Positions 34,554 through 46,380 of a stretch of DNA of 64,000 bases are shown piece after piece. Location: NCBI GenBank assembly GCA_030141605.1, contig JAQGDQ010000421.1, forward strand, positions 64,001 to 128,000, written 5' to 3'. Within the stretch, counting starts at the first letter, position 1. Each line of letters opens with the position of its first letter. A program made the translations under genes and the position numbers. The notes below the pieces were generated by a model. The model was not told the origin of the DNA, ran no database searches, and saw only the letters and a list, made by a program, of their open reading frames with translations. This DNA is from Tubiluchus corallicola. Its lineage: Eukaryota > Priapulida > Priapulimorpha > Priapulimorphida > Tubiluchidae.

Positions 34554-37500
34554 GTTGCGAATTAAGGTTTCTTCTTCATTTGGGATGTACTTCCACTCCG
34601 AGTTCAGCTAACACTCACCAACCGTACAACTCGGCAGAATGATTACGGTTAGGAACCGTATAAGTAAATACGGCTGAGTCTACATCTGATGTCAGGGCTT
34701 GAGATACTAAGCATAACCATTCATGCACATCTAAACAATATAATTAATTATTATAATTCATCTTAATTATTGATAAAATACTGATAACAATAAATTTCTT
34801 TTGAATTTTCATGGCCTGTATCAATGAACTGATACTGATCCATATTACCATTATTTCGGACCTGCTATAGTACTGTATCCTTTCTAAATAAAGCAACCTT
34901 GCTGAGAATTTTCATTTTTGGTGGTCATAAAGTGAGCTTGATAACACCAGCTCTAAGTATTTTTGTTATCAATAATTCAAGATATTTAATTGTTTCGACT
35001 ATGATTATGATCATTGTTGTCATCATTGTCATTGCCTTCGTCATTGTTGTTATCATTATTATATCATTGCTGTTAGCTATATAATTGCTATCGTTGCCAA
35101 TGTACATTTTGGCTGTCATTTTGTTTTGTATGTTAATGTTTTCACCATTGTTGTTGTTGCCATTATCATCATTGTTACTAGTCTGATTGTGGCAATAACA
35201 ATAATATTTATGGTAAGCTTTCATAGATGGCCGCAGTTAACTTCAAGCAGAACGTCAATCAAGCTCACTCAAGTTCTCCTGATTGCTGAATCAGCGTACA
35301 TGATTTTCTACATAACTTAGAAAGGTGCGAATTATATTGCTGGGTATTTTATGCTACGTATCTCCTAAGTCCGCACAGATGCATTCAGTAGCAGATTTCT
35401 TTTTCATTCAGAATTTTCCCGTTGCAAAAACTGTATCCACTAAACACTTATGCAACGCAAAAACCGTCAAAACAAAAGCAATATGTGGCAGCAATTGTGA
35501 AGGTAGCTTTCATTTCTTAACCTAAAAAATGTGCAGTGGACTCTTAAGAAAAGGTATCAGTAAAGCAAAGGGAAACAGCTAATAGATTAAGATTATCATT
35601 TATTTCCACAATTTATATAGAACGAAAAGAAATGTAGTAATTAATTATTGCGAATGATATCAGTTTTCTTCCAGTTCAACTGAATTTACATCTTACGATT
35701 TATGAAAAGTAATTAATTTAATTAAAGGAATGCTCAAATGTTGCAATGTAGTATTTAGAATTACCTTAATTTGTCTTAAACTATTTCATTTTAAATCTCA
35801 GCAGGCTTATCATTAAAAGTGAGCATTAAGGTTAAATTGCTATTGTTTAAATTTTAAAAACTTTTGTTTTATTTTTTCGTGTGCATGTTGAGCATGTATT
35901 GATAGGAGTTCCTTTAAATGTTTCACCGAGCTGTCTTATTTAATTCAAGTGCCGTAAAAACATTATATATCAGTGTAATACTAATATCTTGAAATAGTCA
36001 ATTTTAGGCTATTTTTCTGGTTATTATCTTGGTTAAAAGATGTCAGCGGACCATCTATTGCTTTTCAGCCGATATACACGTACACACATGCACACACATA
36101 TCATTATATATATATATAATATTAAACTTTCCTAGGAAGCAATTTTCCTAGTGCCATAATGGACGAATATTTCTTACTACTAACTCTTTCATCACATGTT
36201 CCTCACGCCAACCATTCCCTGTAACGTGGCAAAATTTCCTGGAAGCAAGAATTTCTGGTACCTAAATATCGTAGTACCAAATTTTCCCAGTACGAAACTT
36301 TTCTCTCACCTATTTTGCTTGTACCAAACTTTCCTACATTCACAGCAGCAGCAGCTATCGTCTATCCAACAAAGTGATGCACTACTAAACCTAAGCACAG
36401 TACCTAGTACAATTCGTCGATAGTCAGTACTAGTGACACACCGCGAAAGGCGCAAGAACCATGCTCTAGTTTCTCTCCGTAAAAATTTGTATAACAAAGG
36501 TTTCCTGTGTACTGTGTACAATTGGCGCACGTGATGATCGTGAACGGTGATTTTTGGAAATTTAGTCAATTTACTATGAACATTAATTTTAAATTTTAGA
36601 ATTCCAAGTTGAGTTGAAAAGTGAGTTTTTTAGGAAGCAAACAGCAATCACAAATTTTAAATAAAACATTAATGGACGAGAATGAGGGAGTAGGCTAAGT
36701 TATGAAGATATCATGGCAGATGCAGATTCTGTATTTTTAGGTCTAGGTCTACTCAACATAGGTGTTAAATGATTCATTTCCCATTTATTTTGCAGAATAG
36801 CAGCAAAAATAGCAATCCACGTAAGATGACATAATTGAAGCAAAAATTAAACCCAAGAACTGTTGCTAATAGTAATAGTGACTATAACAGCATGGGCCGG
36901 CGCTATTACACTTTCGCACATCCTAGTTTTTTCTGGCCTATTGTTTGTTTTCACGCCTGCAGGCCAGAAAGCAGACCAACAGGCGTAATATACACCATAT
37001 TCCCATAATATTATTGGTTTTTAGGCCTTACAATTCCAGATTAAAATCATACATTACTTATCGTCACCAACATGCAAGAAACTCCACACGAATAACTGTG
37101 TTTACACCACTAATGCGCAATCGCTCTCGCGCAGTGATGTTGTGGCCCTTAACATGTATTTTCAGTTTCTTTGCATAATTTATGATTATTAGGGTTACAG
37201 CCACGGGAGTTTGTATCGTATCGCGGGTGGGCCTGGAACGGAACACCCACGATAAGTGAGGGATGTATGTATGTATGTACGTACGCGTGCGCGTGTGTGT
37301 GTATGTATGTATGTACGGACGTTGTCATTACATTGAGCTTTGTAAATATGCTTCCCACTACATTCCCCCCGTACTCATAGATCAAAATTGTATAAGCTAC
37401 TATAAGTTGTACATGCATAGTGATGATGGCATCAGAATAATGGTAGTGATGACGATAACGATAAAAATAGCACTGCAATAATGGTGGTGATAATGAGTAT

Positions 37501-38330
37501 ATAAACCTAAAATGCCATTATAATCCTGTGCCAGTCATTGTCTTTTCTTCAAAGACTTCCCGAATTTTTTTCTCTGTCAGACCCAGTGTATAGTCAGACC
37601 CAAGCTGGCATATACACGGAAATTATTTTAGACACTACAGTTATCTATCATTAATTTTATTTATTACTGTAGTATTATTAGATTATAAAAGTAAACATTC
37701 TTTTTTATTTCGTAAATGCTTTTAAGCTAAAACTGTGTCACGTGCCTTTTAAGCTAGGCCCTGATAATGCATAAACTAGTACGAAATTCGTCATGTGACT
37801 ACACACAAACAAGATGGCGATACGAACTGTGAATACAACGTAATTATTGGTAATTATACACTAAATATATGAGTAAATTGCCACGAGATTAGTGGAAACA
37901 TTCACTGATGACGTGAGAATAATAGAATAATGACCTACGAGCCTAGAAACGAGTAATAACCTACAAAAAAACTAGGAGGTGCAAAAGTGTAATGGGCCTC
38001 CAAGTGTTGTCAAGTGTGAACAAATGCACTTGTTTGATTCAGATAACGTTGCCAGGTTCACGTTCCTTTGACCTTTTCACGATCACATCAGTCACTGAAA
38101 ATGTGAAAAAGGCTTATTGCAGATGATTATGTCACATGTCATGCTTGATGTGCTGCACAGTAATTCAAGGTTGCTTTATATTTTCCTTGAATTACTCTAA
38201 TATATAATAGCCTAATTTTAGTGACAAGATTGTGACAGTCTATTGACGTTTTTACCGCATAATATCAGACTTCTGTACAACTACATAATTAGATGTAGAT
38301 AGATACAACTACATTATAAATACATTTCAG
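34554..38330. other. intergenic region, no gene supported
   Basis: Contains AT/TG-rich simple stretches (about 35000-35210), CA/TA repeats near 36068-36120 and a GTAT microsatellite at 37261-37318. A short splice-flanked frame at 35381-35510 (MHSVADFFFIQNF, ending at GTAGCT) has no recognised homologue. I looked for a tryptophan-cysteine zinc-finger exon of TMEM201 here and saw none. Confidence 0.45.
37261..37318. repeat. GTAT/GCGTGT microsatellite
   Basis: Tandem GTATGTATGTATGTACGTAC and GCGTGCGCGTGTGTGTG runs. Nearby frames arise from the repeat. Confidence 0.8.
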
Positions 38331-41300
38331 ATATGTCATGCAGATGCGGTGGTCAAGTCTTGTGTTTACGACTGGCTGTAGTGTTCCTCAGGTTGTGCTC
38401 ATTAACATGCTCCATGTACTTGTTATTTATTAGCTGTCGCAGCACAGAGATTTGTCAGCAATGGCTACATGAAACATGTCAGTTTTTAGTCTTTTTGCAA
38501 TCTGAAGTTTCTGAGGTTTGTACTTCAGCTTGTGGCTGATTCTCTATCAATTTTAAGTAGCTTTGCAAAACTTATAAATTTGCAGGGTAATAAGATCAAC
38601 AATTGTTCATTTAGCAATCGTTTGGCTAGAAAGCTAGATGGCAATGACTTGGCAGGTAATATTATCATAATTTATATTGTTTGCAGGCGTTTATGCCTTG
38701 GGACCTTTACTGGAGTGTGGTGAATGGTCTAAAATCTGTTGCATTGCAGTTGGAGCAAGTGGTGGCATTCCTTGGACTTTATTTGACATTGGGTGCTATA
38801 TTACTAGCTGGCAACACTAGGTAATGCTACTAAAATTTTGCCTGCCGTAATAAGACAATTGTTAGTATTTGTCAGTACACAGGACACCATGTTTTTTTAT
38901 TTGTACTTTACTTATAGAGAAAGCTGCTAAGTTTAATGCAATTTTGAAATGTTGTGCTGAAAATTTTAATAAAACAAGCTAGAATTTTTTGGTACTTGAA
39001 AACTAGCATTCAAAATCAAATAAAATTGGTTTGCTTAATTTCGCAGTACGCTATATGCCATTTTGCAACGAAACGTGTGCAGTTTGCAGTTTATTGATAT
39101 AATAACATGCTACAGTGTTTGTCATATCTCACACTTAATTAAATACTGCTTGAATTGGTTTTCTTGCTTTTTACAGTGTTTAAAAATTTAGTGTTTAAAT
39201 TTCAGTTTGATAGGTTCGTATAACTTTGAAGAGTTTTGAATTTGGCATTAATTATTAAAAATAAATGTTAGTTCTTCAGACAACGTCGTAGAAAATGAAA
39301 AATGTTTACAGCCGATTTTCTAAGGTAGAATAAACAACGTAGAATACTTTAGAACAAGACAGCACATTCTTTAATAATTAGTAATCTAACATTCTAAAAT
39401 TTTTGCATCAATAAAATGAATATTATCTTAATAAATCATCACTGGTGTGCTTTCAGATTACAGCGTGTTGACGGAGTATGCTGTATGCTGTGGTTATTGT
39501 TAATGGCTGAACATTTTACCCTTTTCGTGCAATTGGTACCGTACATTAAACCAATCATTACTGAAGCAAAATGTGGCACATCTGTTGTTGTCATCATTTC
39601 CTGTTTGTGGGCGATCTTGTGCTCTCGTCCGTGTGCCAGGATTCATCGAAAATCTAAAAGGTGATGTGATATGGTAGTTTTGTACTTGTATTTTATTGCT
39701 GCAGACTTGCATGCTAATATAAGTCCTAATGTATATACAATAGTCGCCGCTTCATAAACTCACTTTGGGATCGACGTGTTTTGACCCAATTAACCGATTG
39801 AACCTATTAACCGATGGGTGTAGTATTTCTGCTATAGAAGTACGAGTCACCAGCTTACTATGCACTCCAAAGGCTTTTAATCAATTTTAGAAACAAGGTA
39901 AGACCTAAATTCCTTTGTGCAGTTAAAAATTGGAAAAAATGTCTTAAAATATTAATTTATATAAGTGAATTAACAATAAATTAAAAAGTATACTTTTCTA
40001 AATCACACAAGTCTGTATTGGGTATGACTAAAACAGTTCTGAATCGTCTGCTCCCTGACATAGCCAGGAAATGTATTGTACATGCATCTTTGGCTATTAA
40101 CTCATCAAGCCTGAAAGTGTGATTTGAAACTAGAGCAGCAAAGGGAAACCGCTACGCAAGTGATTAAATGTTTAGCTCCCAGAAATTCTTTGGGTAACAG
40201 TGGGCGAGTGGGTAACAGATTCAAAGCAAAGCCGCTACGCTAGCCTATTAGCGCATGATAAACATACCTGTTTCCGGTACTTAACATGATTATTTCTATA
40301 TATATAGTGCACAAAAGGAAAGTAAATATGACATAAAAGCAAGAAAGGCTGTTTGGGCACATACAAATGTCTTATTTTAAGTACGTGAAGGAAAAATATT
40401 GAGTCAATTAAGCGAAGTTATTTGAGTCATTTATCGATAGTTTTTATGTATTTTTGAATAGAAGCAGCCCGTTCCAGGCGTTTTTGCATCAGTTAAGCGA
40501 TTGAGTCTATTAACCGTGAGTCTATTAAGCGGCGACTACTGTATATTATATAGGGCTTAAGTTTTTTAATAATTTTTTTATCCTTACTGTAACAGAGCTA
40601 TTTTGTTTTTTAGAAAACTAAGAAAGCACAGCAATGGATCTTTTTACAGTGAATGTTCCAATGAGTCTTTTGCATCAGTGGGCAGCTTAGATGATGAAAG
40701 TGTTAATTTATTTAAATCGCAGCAAGGAGGATTTGTTGCTGAAAACAGCATTGCTTCATTTGATTGTAATGAAATTGGAAAAAGGTTGACAATTAGTAAT
40801 GATCCACAACAAAATGAACTCAAGGGTACGAATACACCTTTTTTAATATTCAAGTTTGCAACTTGTACTTTAGTTACTTAAAGTGAAAATAATGCTCAGA
40901 AGTGATAGTTCTAGTTTTGATTTTAGTGGAAGTAGGCCTTCCTTTACCTTATGAATGCGTATGTCATGTTTGAAAGCTCAAAATCAATTCTTGTTTATAA
41001 CATTGCTGCATTGTGTCTTTCTTCATAAACTATAACAATTGAGCTTTTTTATTGTACTTAAAAATGTACCCAAATGTAAAATGATACCTAACTAGTAATT
41101 TCTTATACTGAAAGACAATGGTCACTTAAACAAAAAGTTAACTCAGTCGGACAAAGACAAAAACCATGAATGTAGATAACACAGCTGCTTTTTGGTGTGG
41201 CTATTTTTAAATAATTGTTTAAAAATTTTTGATGAAAAGAAAACGTTTTTATATAACAAACTTAACTTAAAACATGAAAAGCCAAAATATTTCTTGCGTA

Positions 41301-41778
41301 CTTATTTCTGATGGCTTCTAGCAATAAACTTCATGTGATATTTATTAGCTCCACAATTGTAAGTTATCAAAATATCTGTAGATGGCACAAAATTGCATAG
41401 TGAGCATTACTAGTAGCTGTCATACACATCAAATTTATGTTACTTTTGGTAGATTGGAAGAAATTCTTTGTTTTTGTAATTTTCTTCTAAAATTTTGGTT
41501 CTGCCACTTGTGCACTGAAGAGAGAACTGAATCAAAATAATATTTTTTATTTCATTTCAGGTCATCACATATTTACACTTCCATCATCTTTAAAAGAGCC
41601 TGATGATGATACAGTTGTTTATACCAATTCTAAAAATTCACTGAACTCTTTTATTAGAAAGCCAAGGCCTCTGATAAGTCCTGCAAAATTTGTCCATCAA
41701 CCAATTCGGGACTCAGCTCATTTAAAACAACTGAACAGATCAACTTCAAAAGATAACATCTGGGTACCACGATTGTGA
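38331..41778 (+). CDS. TMEM201: TMEM201/SAMP1-like inner nuclear membrane protein, central and C-terminal exons
   Basis: Exons: 38331-38515, 38687-38820, 39457-39660, 40614-40825, 41561-41778; about 316 residues from the ATG at 38333, phases consistent. TMEM201 (SAMP1/NET5) spans the inner nuclear membrane and links lamins and LINC complexes. Seen: a helix in LCLRLAVVFLRLCSLTCSMY, a second in VVAFLGLYLTLGAILLAG, then RLQRVDGVCCMLWLLLMAEH (family R-I-D-A-x-x-x-x-L-W), another in TSVVVIISCLWAILC, a serine-rich tail, and RKPRPLISPAKF, the conserved RRPLISPA motif. The N-terminal Ima1-type cysteine domain was not found, and the stop comes before the last helix of the vertebrate protein. An acceptor (ACATTTCAG) precedes 38331, so an upstream exon probably exists. 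The 171-nt intron 38516-38686 was chosen by phase. Confidence 0.78.
39738..40541. mobile_element. full-length Tigger-like MITE (804 bp) in a TMEM201 intron
   Basis: Left end CAATAGTCGCCGCTTCATAA and right end, read inward, CAGTAGTCGCCGCTTAATAG. Each is flanked by TA. Inside, both ends carry repeated ATTAACCGATTGA / GACTCAATCGC-type motifs. No transposase frame exists. The right end lies 72 bp before the acceptor of the next coding exon (40614). Confidence 0.8.
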
Positions 41779-41943
41779 CAGAGTACGATTTTCGATTTGA
41801 AGTTTGCCATTGTACATATTTTTCTCTTGAATAACTTATCGCTTGTGTTTCATTATTATTTATTAATATTGCTGTTGTGTAAGACATGTTGATTCTTGTT
41901 ATAGAGTGTTTGCATAACTAGATTTTCTACGTTGAGCAATAAC

Positions 41944-41949
41944 AATAAA
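41944..41949 (+). terminator. TMEM201: TMEM201 polyadenylation signal AATAAA
   Basis: AATAAA about 165 nt after the stop at 41776-41778, followed by T-rich sequence. Confidence 0.5.
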
Positions 41950-42949
41950 CTCCTCAACTGTATCTAATGTTTTATAATTCTAATTATTTTATTTAAAGTG
42001 ATAATTAACTCGCATCATTGGTAATAGTAGCGACTGATATTCCTGTTGCTACTGAAAATTTTGCTCAAAAGGGGGCGCCAGATTAACAGCAGGTTGAGAA
42101 TTCGAGCCACATCATTGATTATTTTGAATTTTTCAATGGGAGATGTTATTTATGTTGTGCCTGCACAATCTGTGCATTTTTTCTTCAAACGAGAACCTGT
42201 GAAACATAGAAAATAAATGTTTAGAGGGTGCTATTTGGGGTCCTCCTTTCCAGTATGACATCACCTTCTGGTGAGTGGAGTAAATTAAGGTGGGTAAACA
42301 AATAAATTTGCAAAGCAAAGAAGTATAATGCACAAAACACAGTAAGCTCAGTGGCATAGTTAATAGGGCTCCACTGCTTCTCCTAGCACGTTTTGGCACA
42401 TTTCAACAATTTTTTAGTTAATTTGTGCAGTTGCTGAATCATTCTTTAGTCTGCTGAAACAGATAAAGTTCTACCTTCATTTTACAATGGGGGAAGATAG
42501 ATTATCTGGGCTAGCTTTGCTCTTTATAGAAACTGAAGTGGATTATAATAAAGTTACAGATTACTTTGCTAGAATGAAGCCTAGATAAAAGAGACTTGTA
42601 GTTCCTTCATAGTGTATTTTTACAGTGCTTCATTTTGTTTTCATTTTGCGTTTAAAATACACACACGTTTTTATTCTGTTTTGAGATACGTGAGCTTACT
42701 ATAAAACTTTTTATTGTCTTTTAATTTTAAATACAAAATAAGAATAATATCCTTCCTTTAAAACTGTATCTGCACCATGATTTTAAACAACACAAAATTA
42801 AAATGTATAGTAAATGCATTAAAAATTGTGTGGTACGTGTCACAGCGACATTTTTTATGTGCTTGCTTACCCTACTTTGAACCTGGCTATGCCCTGAATA
42901 AGCTATGGCTTCACATTTGTCTTCAAAGTTTAATATCTTAGGAGTAGTT
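41950..42949. other. intergenic, nothing recognised
   Basis: Only short frames on both strands, with no splice-flanked coding segment or clear repeat boundary. Confidence 0.4.
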
Positions 42950-43070
42950 TGAAAATTTTGCAAAAAATCTAATATTTAATAGTGAAGATTGAGAATTTTG
43001 TGAAAAAAATCTAGGATTTAATAGTGAAGATTGAAGATTTTGCAAAAAATCCAAGATTTAATGGTAAAAA
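42950..43070. repeat. short tandem repeat, about 50 bp x 2.5
   Basis: AATAGTGAAGATTGAxxATTT, then TGxxAAAAAATCxAxGATTT, occurs in succession with small changes. Confidence 0.75.
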
Positions 43071-43728
43071 GCAGAAAAAAGGGGCAGAGATTGCCTAGAT
43101 ATTACTTATTCGGGAGTTTTATTTTAAAATTAATATATTACTATATTACAGTTAGCTATAGGTTAAGCAAAACAGCTTTTTTACTTTTTACCACTGCATT
43201 TCACTTTATTATTTTCCTTTCAAGTTTTTTTTTAAATGTAATCTGTCCATAACAGAAAAGGTTCTATTTTCCTTTGAAAAGGAAATGAAACAATCACAAT
43301 GCGGCACCACATTGAAAATCACAGACCAATAAGTTCTATAACTCCAGTTTATATGTCAGCTCTTAAAATGGGTGTATTGTGCAAGCCTGTGTGCATTATG
43401 TTGTTTTCATGCTTTCTTGTTACTTTTCAAAGACTTGCTCTTCTAACAAAGGCTCAGCATATTGCTGAAAGACAGATATTGTCTAATAAAACGGTAAAAA
43501 AATTATATTATAATAATTAGCTAACTGTAAAGTTTTCAGGTCTTCAAGCTGATGTTTTAGTCATTATTACTATTTCTAGGGTAGCTTGCCCTGCAAAAGA
43601 TTTAATTTGATCAAGCTGCAAAAATTTGCAGCCAAAAATGCAAATTTGAAATACGTTATCAAAATAGGACATGGATAAAAGGATTATATTGCCATACAAT
43701 GGTTCACGAAGCTTATGGCCCAGTAGCA

Positions 43729-43792
43729 CTAACAGTAGTAGTAATAGTAGCAGTAGCAGCAGCAGCAGCAGCAGTAGTGAAGTGGTAGTAGA
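43729..43792. repeat. AGT/AGC trinucleotide repeat
   Basis: Runs of AGTAGTAGTAATAGTAGCAG followed by AGCAGCAGCAGC. It gives a poly-serine frame that is probably not a gene. Confidence 0.8.
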
Positions 43793-43889
43793 TCTTCTCG
43801 ACCTAGTTTTAAAGAACGTTGGAGAACTTTGTAATTTACTATTAGCGACAATATAAACACTTAAAGCATTACTGTGGCAACGTGGAATC

Positions 43890-44196
<307 letters not shown>

Positions 44197-44460
44197 TTTG
44201 AGGTACTTTTTTGAGTCACTTTTTGAGGTAAAAATGGGATAGTTATTACCTCTTTTAGAAGAAAGTGAAATACTGCTAAAACACTGGTGTGAAGGAGGTG
44301 AAGTTCTGGATGTTCTCTTAATAAGGAGGAAGCTGTTATCTGAAAAAAGAAGCTTCTCTTCACAAGCTGAAAAAAAGGGTGACTTCTAAAGAAAAAATGA
44401 TTGCAAATTAAGCCTACAGTTGTGCACTTTTAAGTTGCATTTGGAATGAAATCTTTAGAC

Positions 44461-44570
44461 AAAATTTTTGACAATATTTTTTTTCCATATTGTGATATTG
44501 TGACAATATCAGTACAAATATTGTCACAACACTGTCACAATATGAAAAAAATATTGTCAAAAAAATTTGT
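44461..44570. repeat. near-perfect inverted repeat (48-nt arms, 8-nt loop)
   Basis: Left arm 44461-44508 (TTTTTGACAATATTTTTTTT and on) pairs with right arm 44517-44570; the loop is CAGTACAA. The motif ATATTGTCACAA recurs. Confidence 0.8.
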
Positions 44571-44574
44571 TTAA

Positions 44575-44720
44575 TGTCGTGGCCAGTCCACACATTTCCA
44601 TATTGTCCCAATATTTGCAAATATATTGTTTAAAAAATTGGTTCAATGTCACGGCAAGTCCACATTTCTATATTGTCCCAATATTTGCAAAAATATTGTC
44701 AGAACATCGTGGCAAGATAA
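44575..44720. repeat. direct repeat, about 73 bp x 2
   Basis: AATGTCGTGGCCAGTCCACA and AATGTCACGGCAAGTCCACA each begin a unit with TTTCYATATTGTCCCAATAT and TTTGCAAA. It is directly next to the inverted repeat at 44461, and the ATATTGTC motif is shared, so the two probably belong to one element. Confidence 0.75.
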
Positions 44721-44958
44721 CTTGTGCTGTCTGGGATGATAGATTCTCTATTCTTTCAGCAACATTTTGATCTAATAAATTGTTCTGTACTATATTACTC
44801 GTGGTTCTTGGACGCCTCCTACAAATATGTACAACTTGTATATCTCGGAGTTTAAGATCTGTCCGAGATTTGCAACCATATCCTTATGCGCTAGGCTTAA
44901 CTTAAGAAAACGTTTAGGCATTTTTTGCTGTTCATATTTTGTTTACAATGTATTCCAG

Positions 44959-45104
44959 AAAGGGATTAGACGTGATATTCCTTCAGAGTCGCATGATCCT
45001 AGAAATGTAGTATTTGATGGGGTCAGGTACGTCATTCTTCCCCCTATATCTGTTGATGAAACTGGACAACAGGTGTATTACATTGACCTCAATGAAACAT
45101 TCAG
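44959..45104 (+). CDS. orphan exon-like segment, unknown protein
   Basis: Flanked by ATGTATTCCAG and GTAATC. It reads KGIRRDIPSESHDPRNVVFD, then RYVILPPISVDETGQ and VYYIDLNETF without stops. It leaves 2 nt. No downstream exon with the matching phase was found, and it does not fit the first exon of the EGF gene. It may be an upstream exon of that locus, a separate gene or a pseudogene piece. An inner donor (GTACGT after GGGGTCAG) also exists. Confidence 0.28.
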
Positions 45105-45644
45105 GTAATCTGTTAAAGTTATAGCAATAAATAAGATCATCTCTCATTTAAATTTCCTTCACCCGACGCTTTATCCAATTCTAAAAGTATTTATCCAACT
45201 CCAAAAGAGCAAAAGGTTAATTAGTTAATTAATTAGAGTTGTTTAATTAATTAATTTTTTTAGACTCATTCCAAAAAAATTAATTGAGTTGAAATTTGTT
45301 AAGCTGGTTAGCTGAATGTTAAGTATAGTATGATGTCAGCGGTTGCATGACATACTCATTTGTACAGATGTGTTTCCAACAGTATGCAACAAGTCATTTG
45401 TCAGATGTGTTTCCAACAGTATACAACAACACAACAACAATGTTCTCTATTTATCCTTGTAAATCATGACGTTCGTGTATTAAATCTTTATATATTTTTA
45501 CAATAACTATTTTTGTTTTTACTTCTATTATTACATCACTATTTCTGATTTAAAAGTTTGCACACACGCATTTACCGCATGCATTCATATGCGTAACAAC
45601 AACTAGCGTGAGAATTAACTGTGAGAATGAGGCGCCGAAAAACT

Positions 45645-45735
45645 GCGATAGAGCCAGGATTTCAATCCAAAAACTTGTGCTTTCAGGGCACCTGTTGAGG
45701 TATTGGGCCAACTTAACCGAGCTGGTCTGAATGTT
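45645..45735 (-). repeat. tRNA-derived SINE-like or tRNA pseudogene sequence
   Basis: On the minus strand AGCTCGGTTAAGTTGG resembles an A box, and GGATTGAAATCC about 55 nt later resembles a B box (GGTTCGAAxCC) with a stem-like CCTGGCTCT after it. Paired stems are imperfect, so it is not a functional tRNA. Confidence 0.4.
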
Positions 45736-46380
45736 CACCCTAGTAATACACAGTCAATCAGAGCTATAGTACACATATAGTAGTCCATTTAGCTGAAAGG
45801 CATTTATCATAGCCGAGACAATAATATGCATAAATTATATATTGAAATACTGAAAGAATTAATCGCAATGGAATTGATAGTGTAAAAAAGGGAAAACTTC
45901 TTTAAATAGTAATATTAATAGTTAATATAAATGCCTATTCTCAGAGATATCTATATCTAAAATGACATAATCTTATGTAAATTAGTCTTAATAGCTTTGA
46001 AACATTAATTGAAACCTTACAAATATTTTGTAAATGCATATTTGTATATTTATAATAAATATACATATTCTGTTTTTGCAAAAATCTGGTTAAAAAGCAA
46101 GTAAAATACTAGCAAAGTAAAAAAAAGCAAGTCAAATGACATTTTTGCAGACATAAAAGAGCTACGCTTACATATTGATTAACACAAAGAACAAGTTGTA
46201 GTTTCACAAAATACATAAATGACAGCTATATATAAAACTAAAATTAATTACCCAACTTACAACTCATGAACTTAGTTATAACTAATTTGCAACATGAAAG
46301 TTACGGACAAACACGCAAAATTTTTACTTACTTGCTCTTCTTTTTTCAAATAAATTACTGAGTCAAATTTTTCCGAATAA

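Noticed and set aside
37814-37843. Kozak-like AAGATGGCGATACG as the first TMEM201 exon
   Set aside because: The frame stops after nine codons, and the only usable donor gives the wrong phase for exon 38331.
38532-38723. Open frame inside the 171-nt TMEM201 intron (ADSLSILSSFAKLINLQ)
   Set aside because: Using it needs introns of 13, 31 or 70 nt or a frame change. Direct joining of 38515 to 38687 keeps phase and family sequence.
45645-45735. Functional tRNA gene
   Set aside because: A- and B-box-like motifs exist but the stems do not pair well and no clear anticodon loop is seen; a SINE or pseudogene is more likely.
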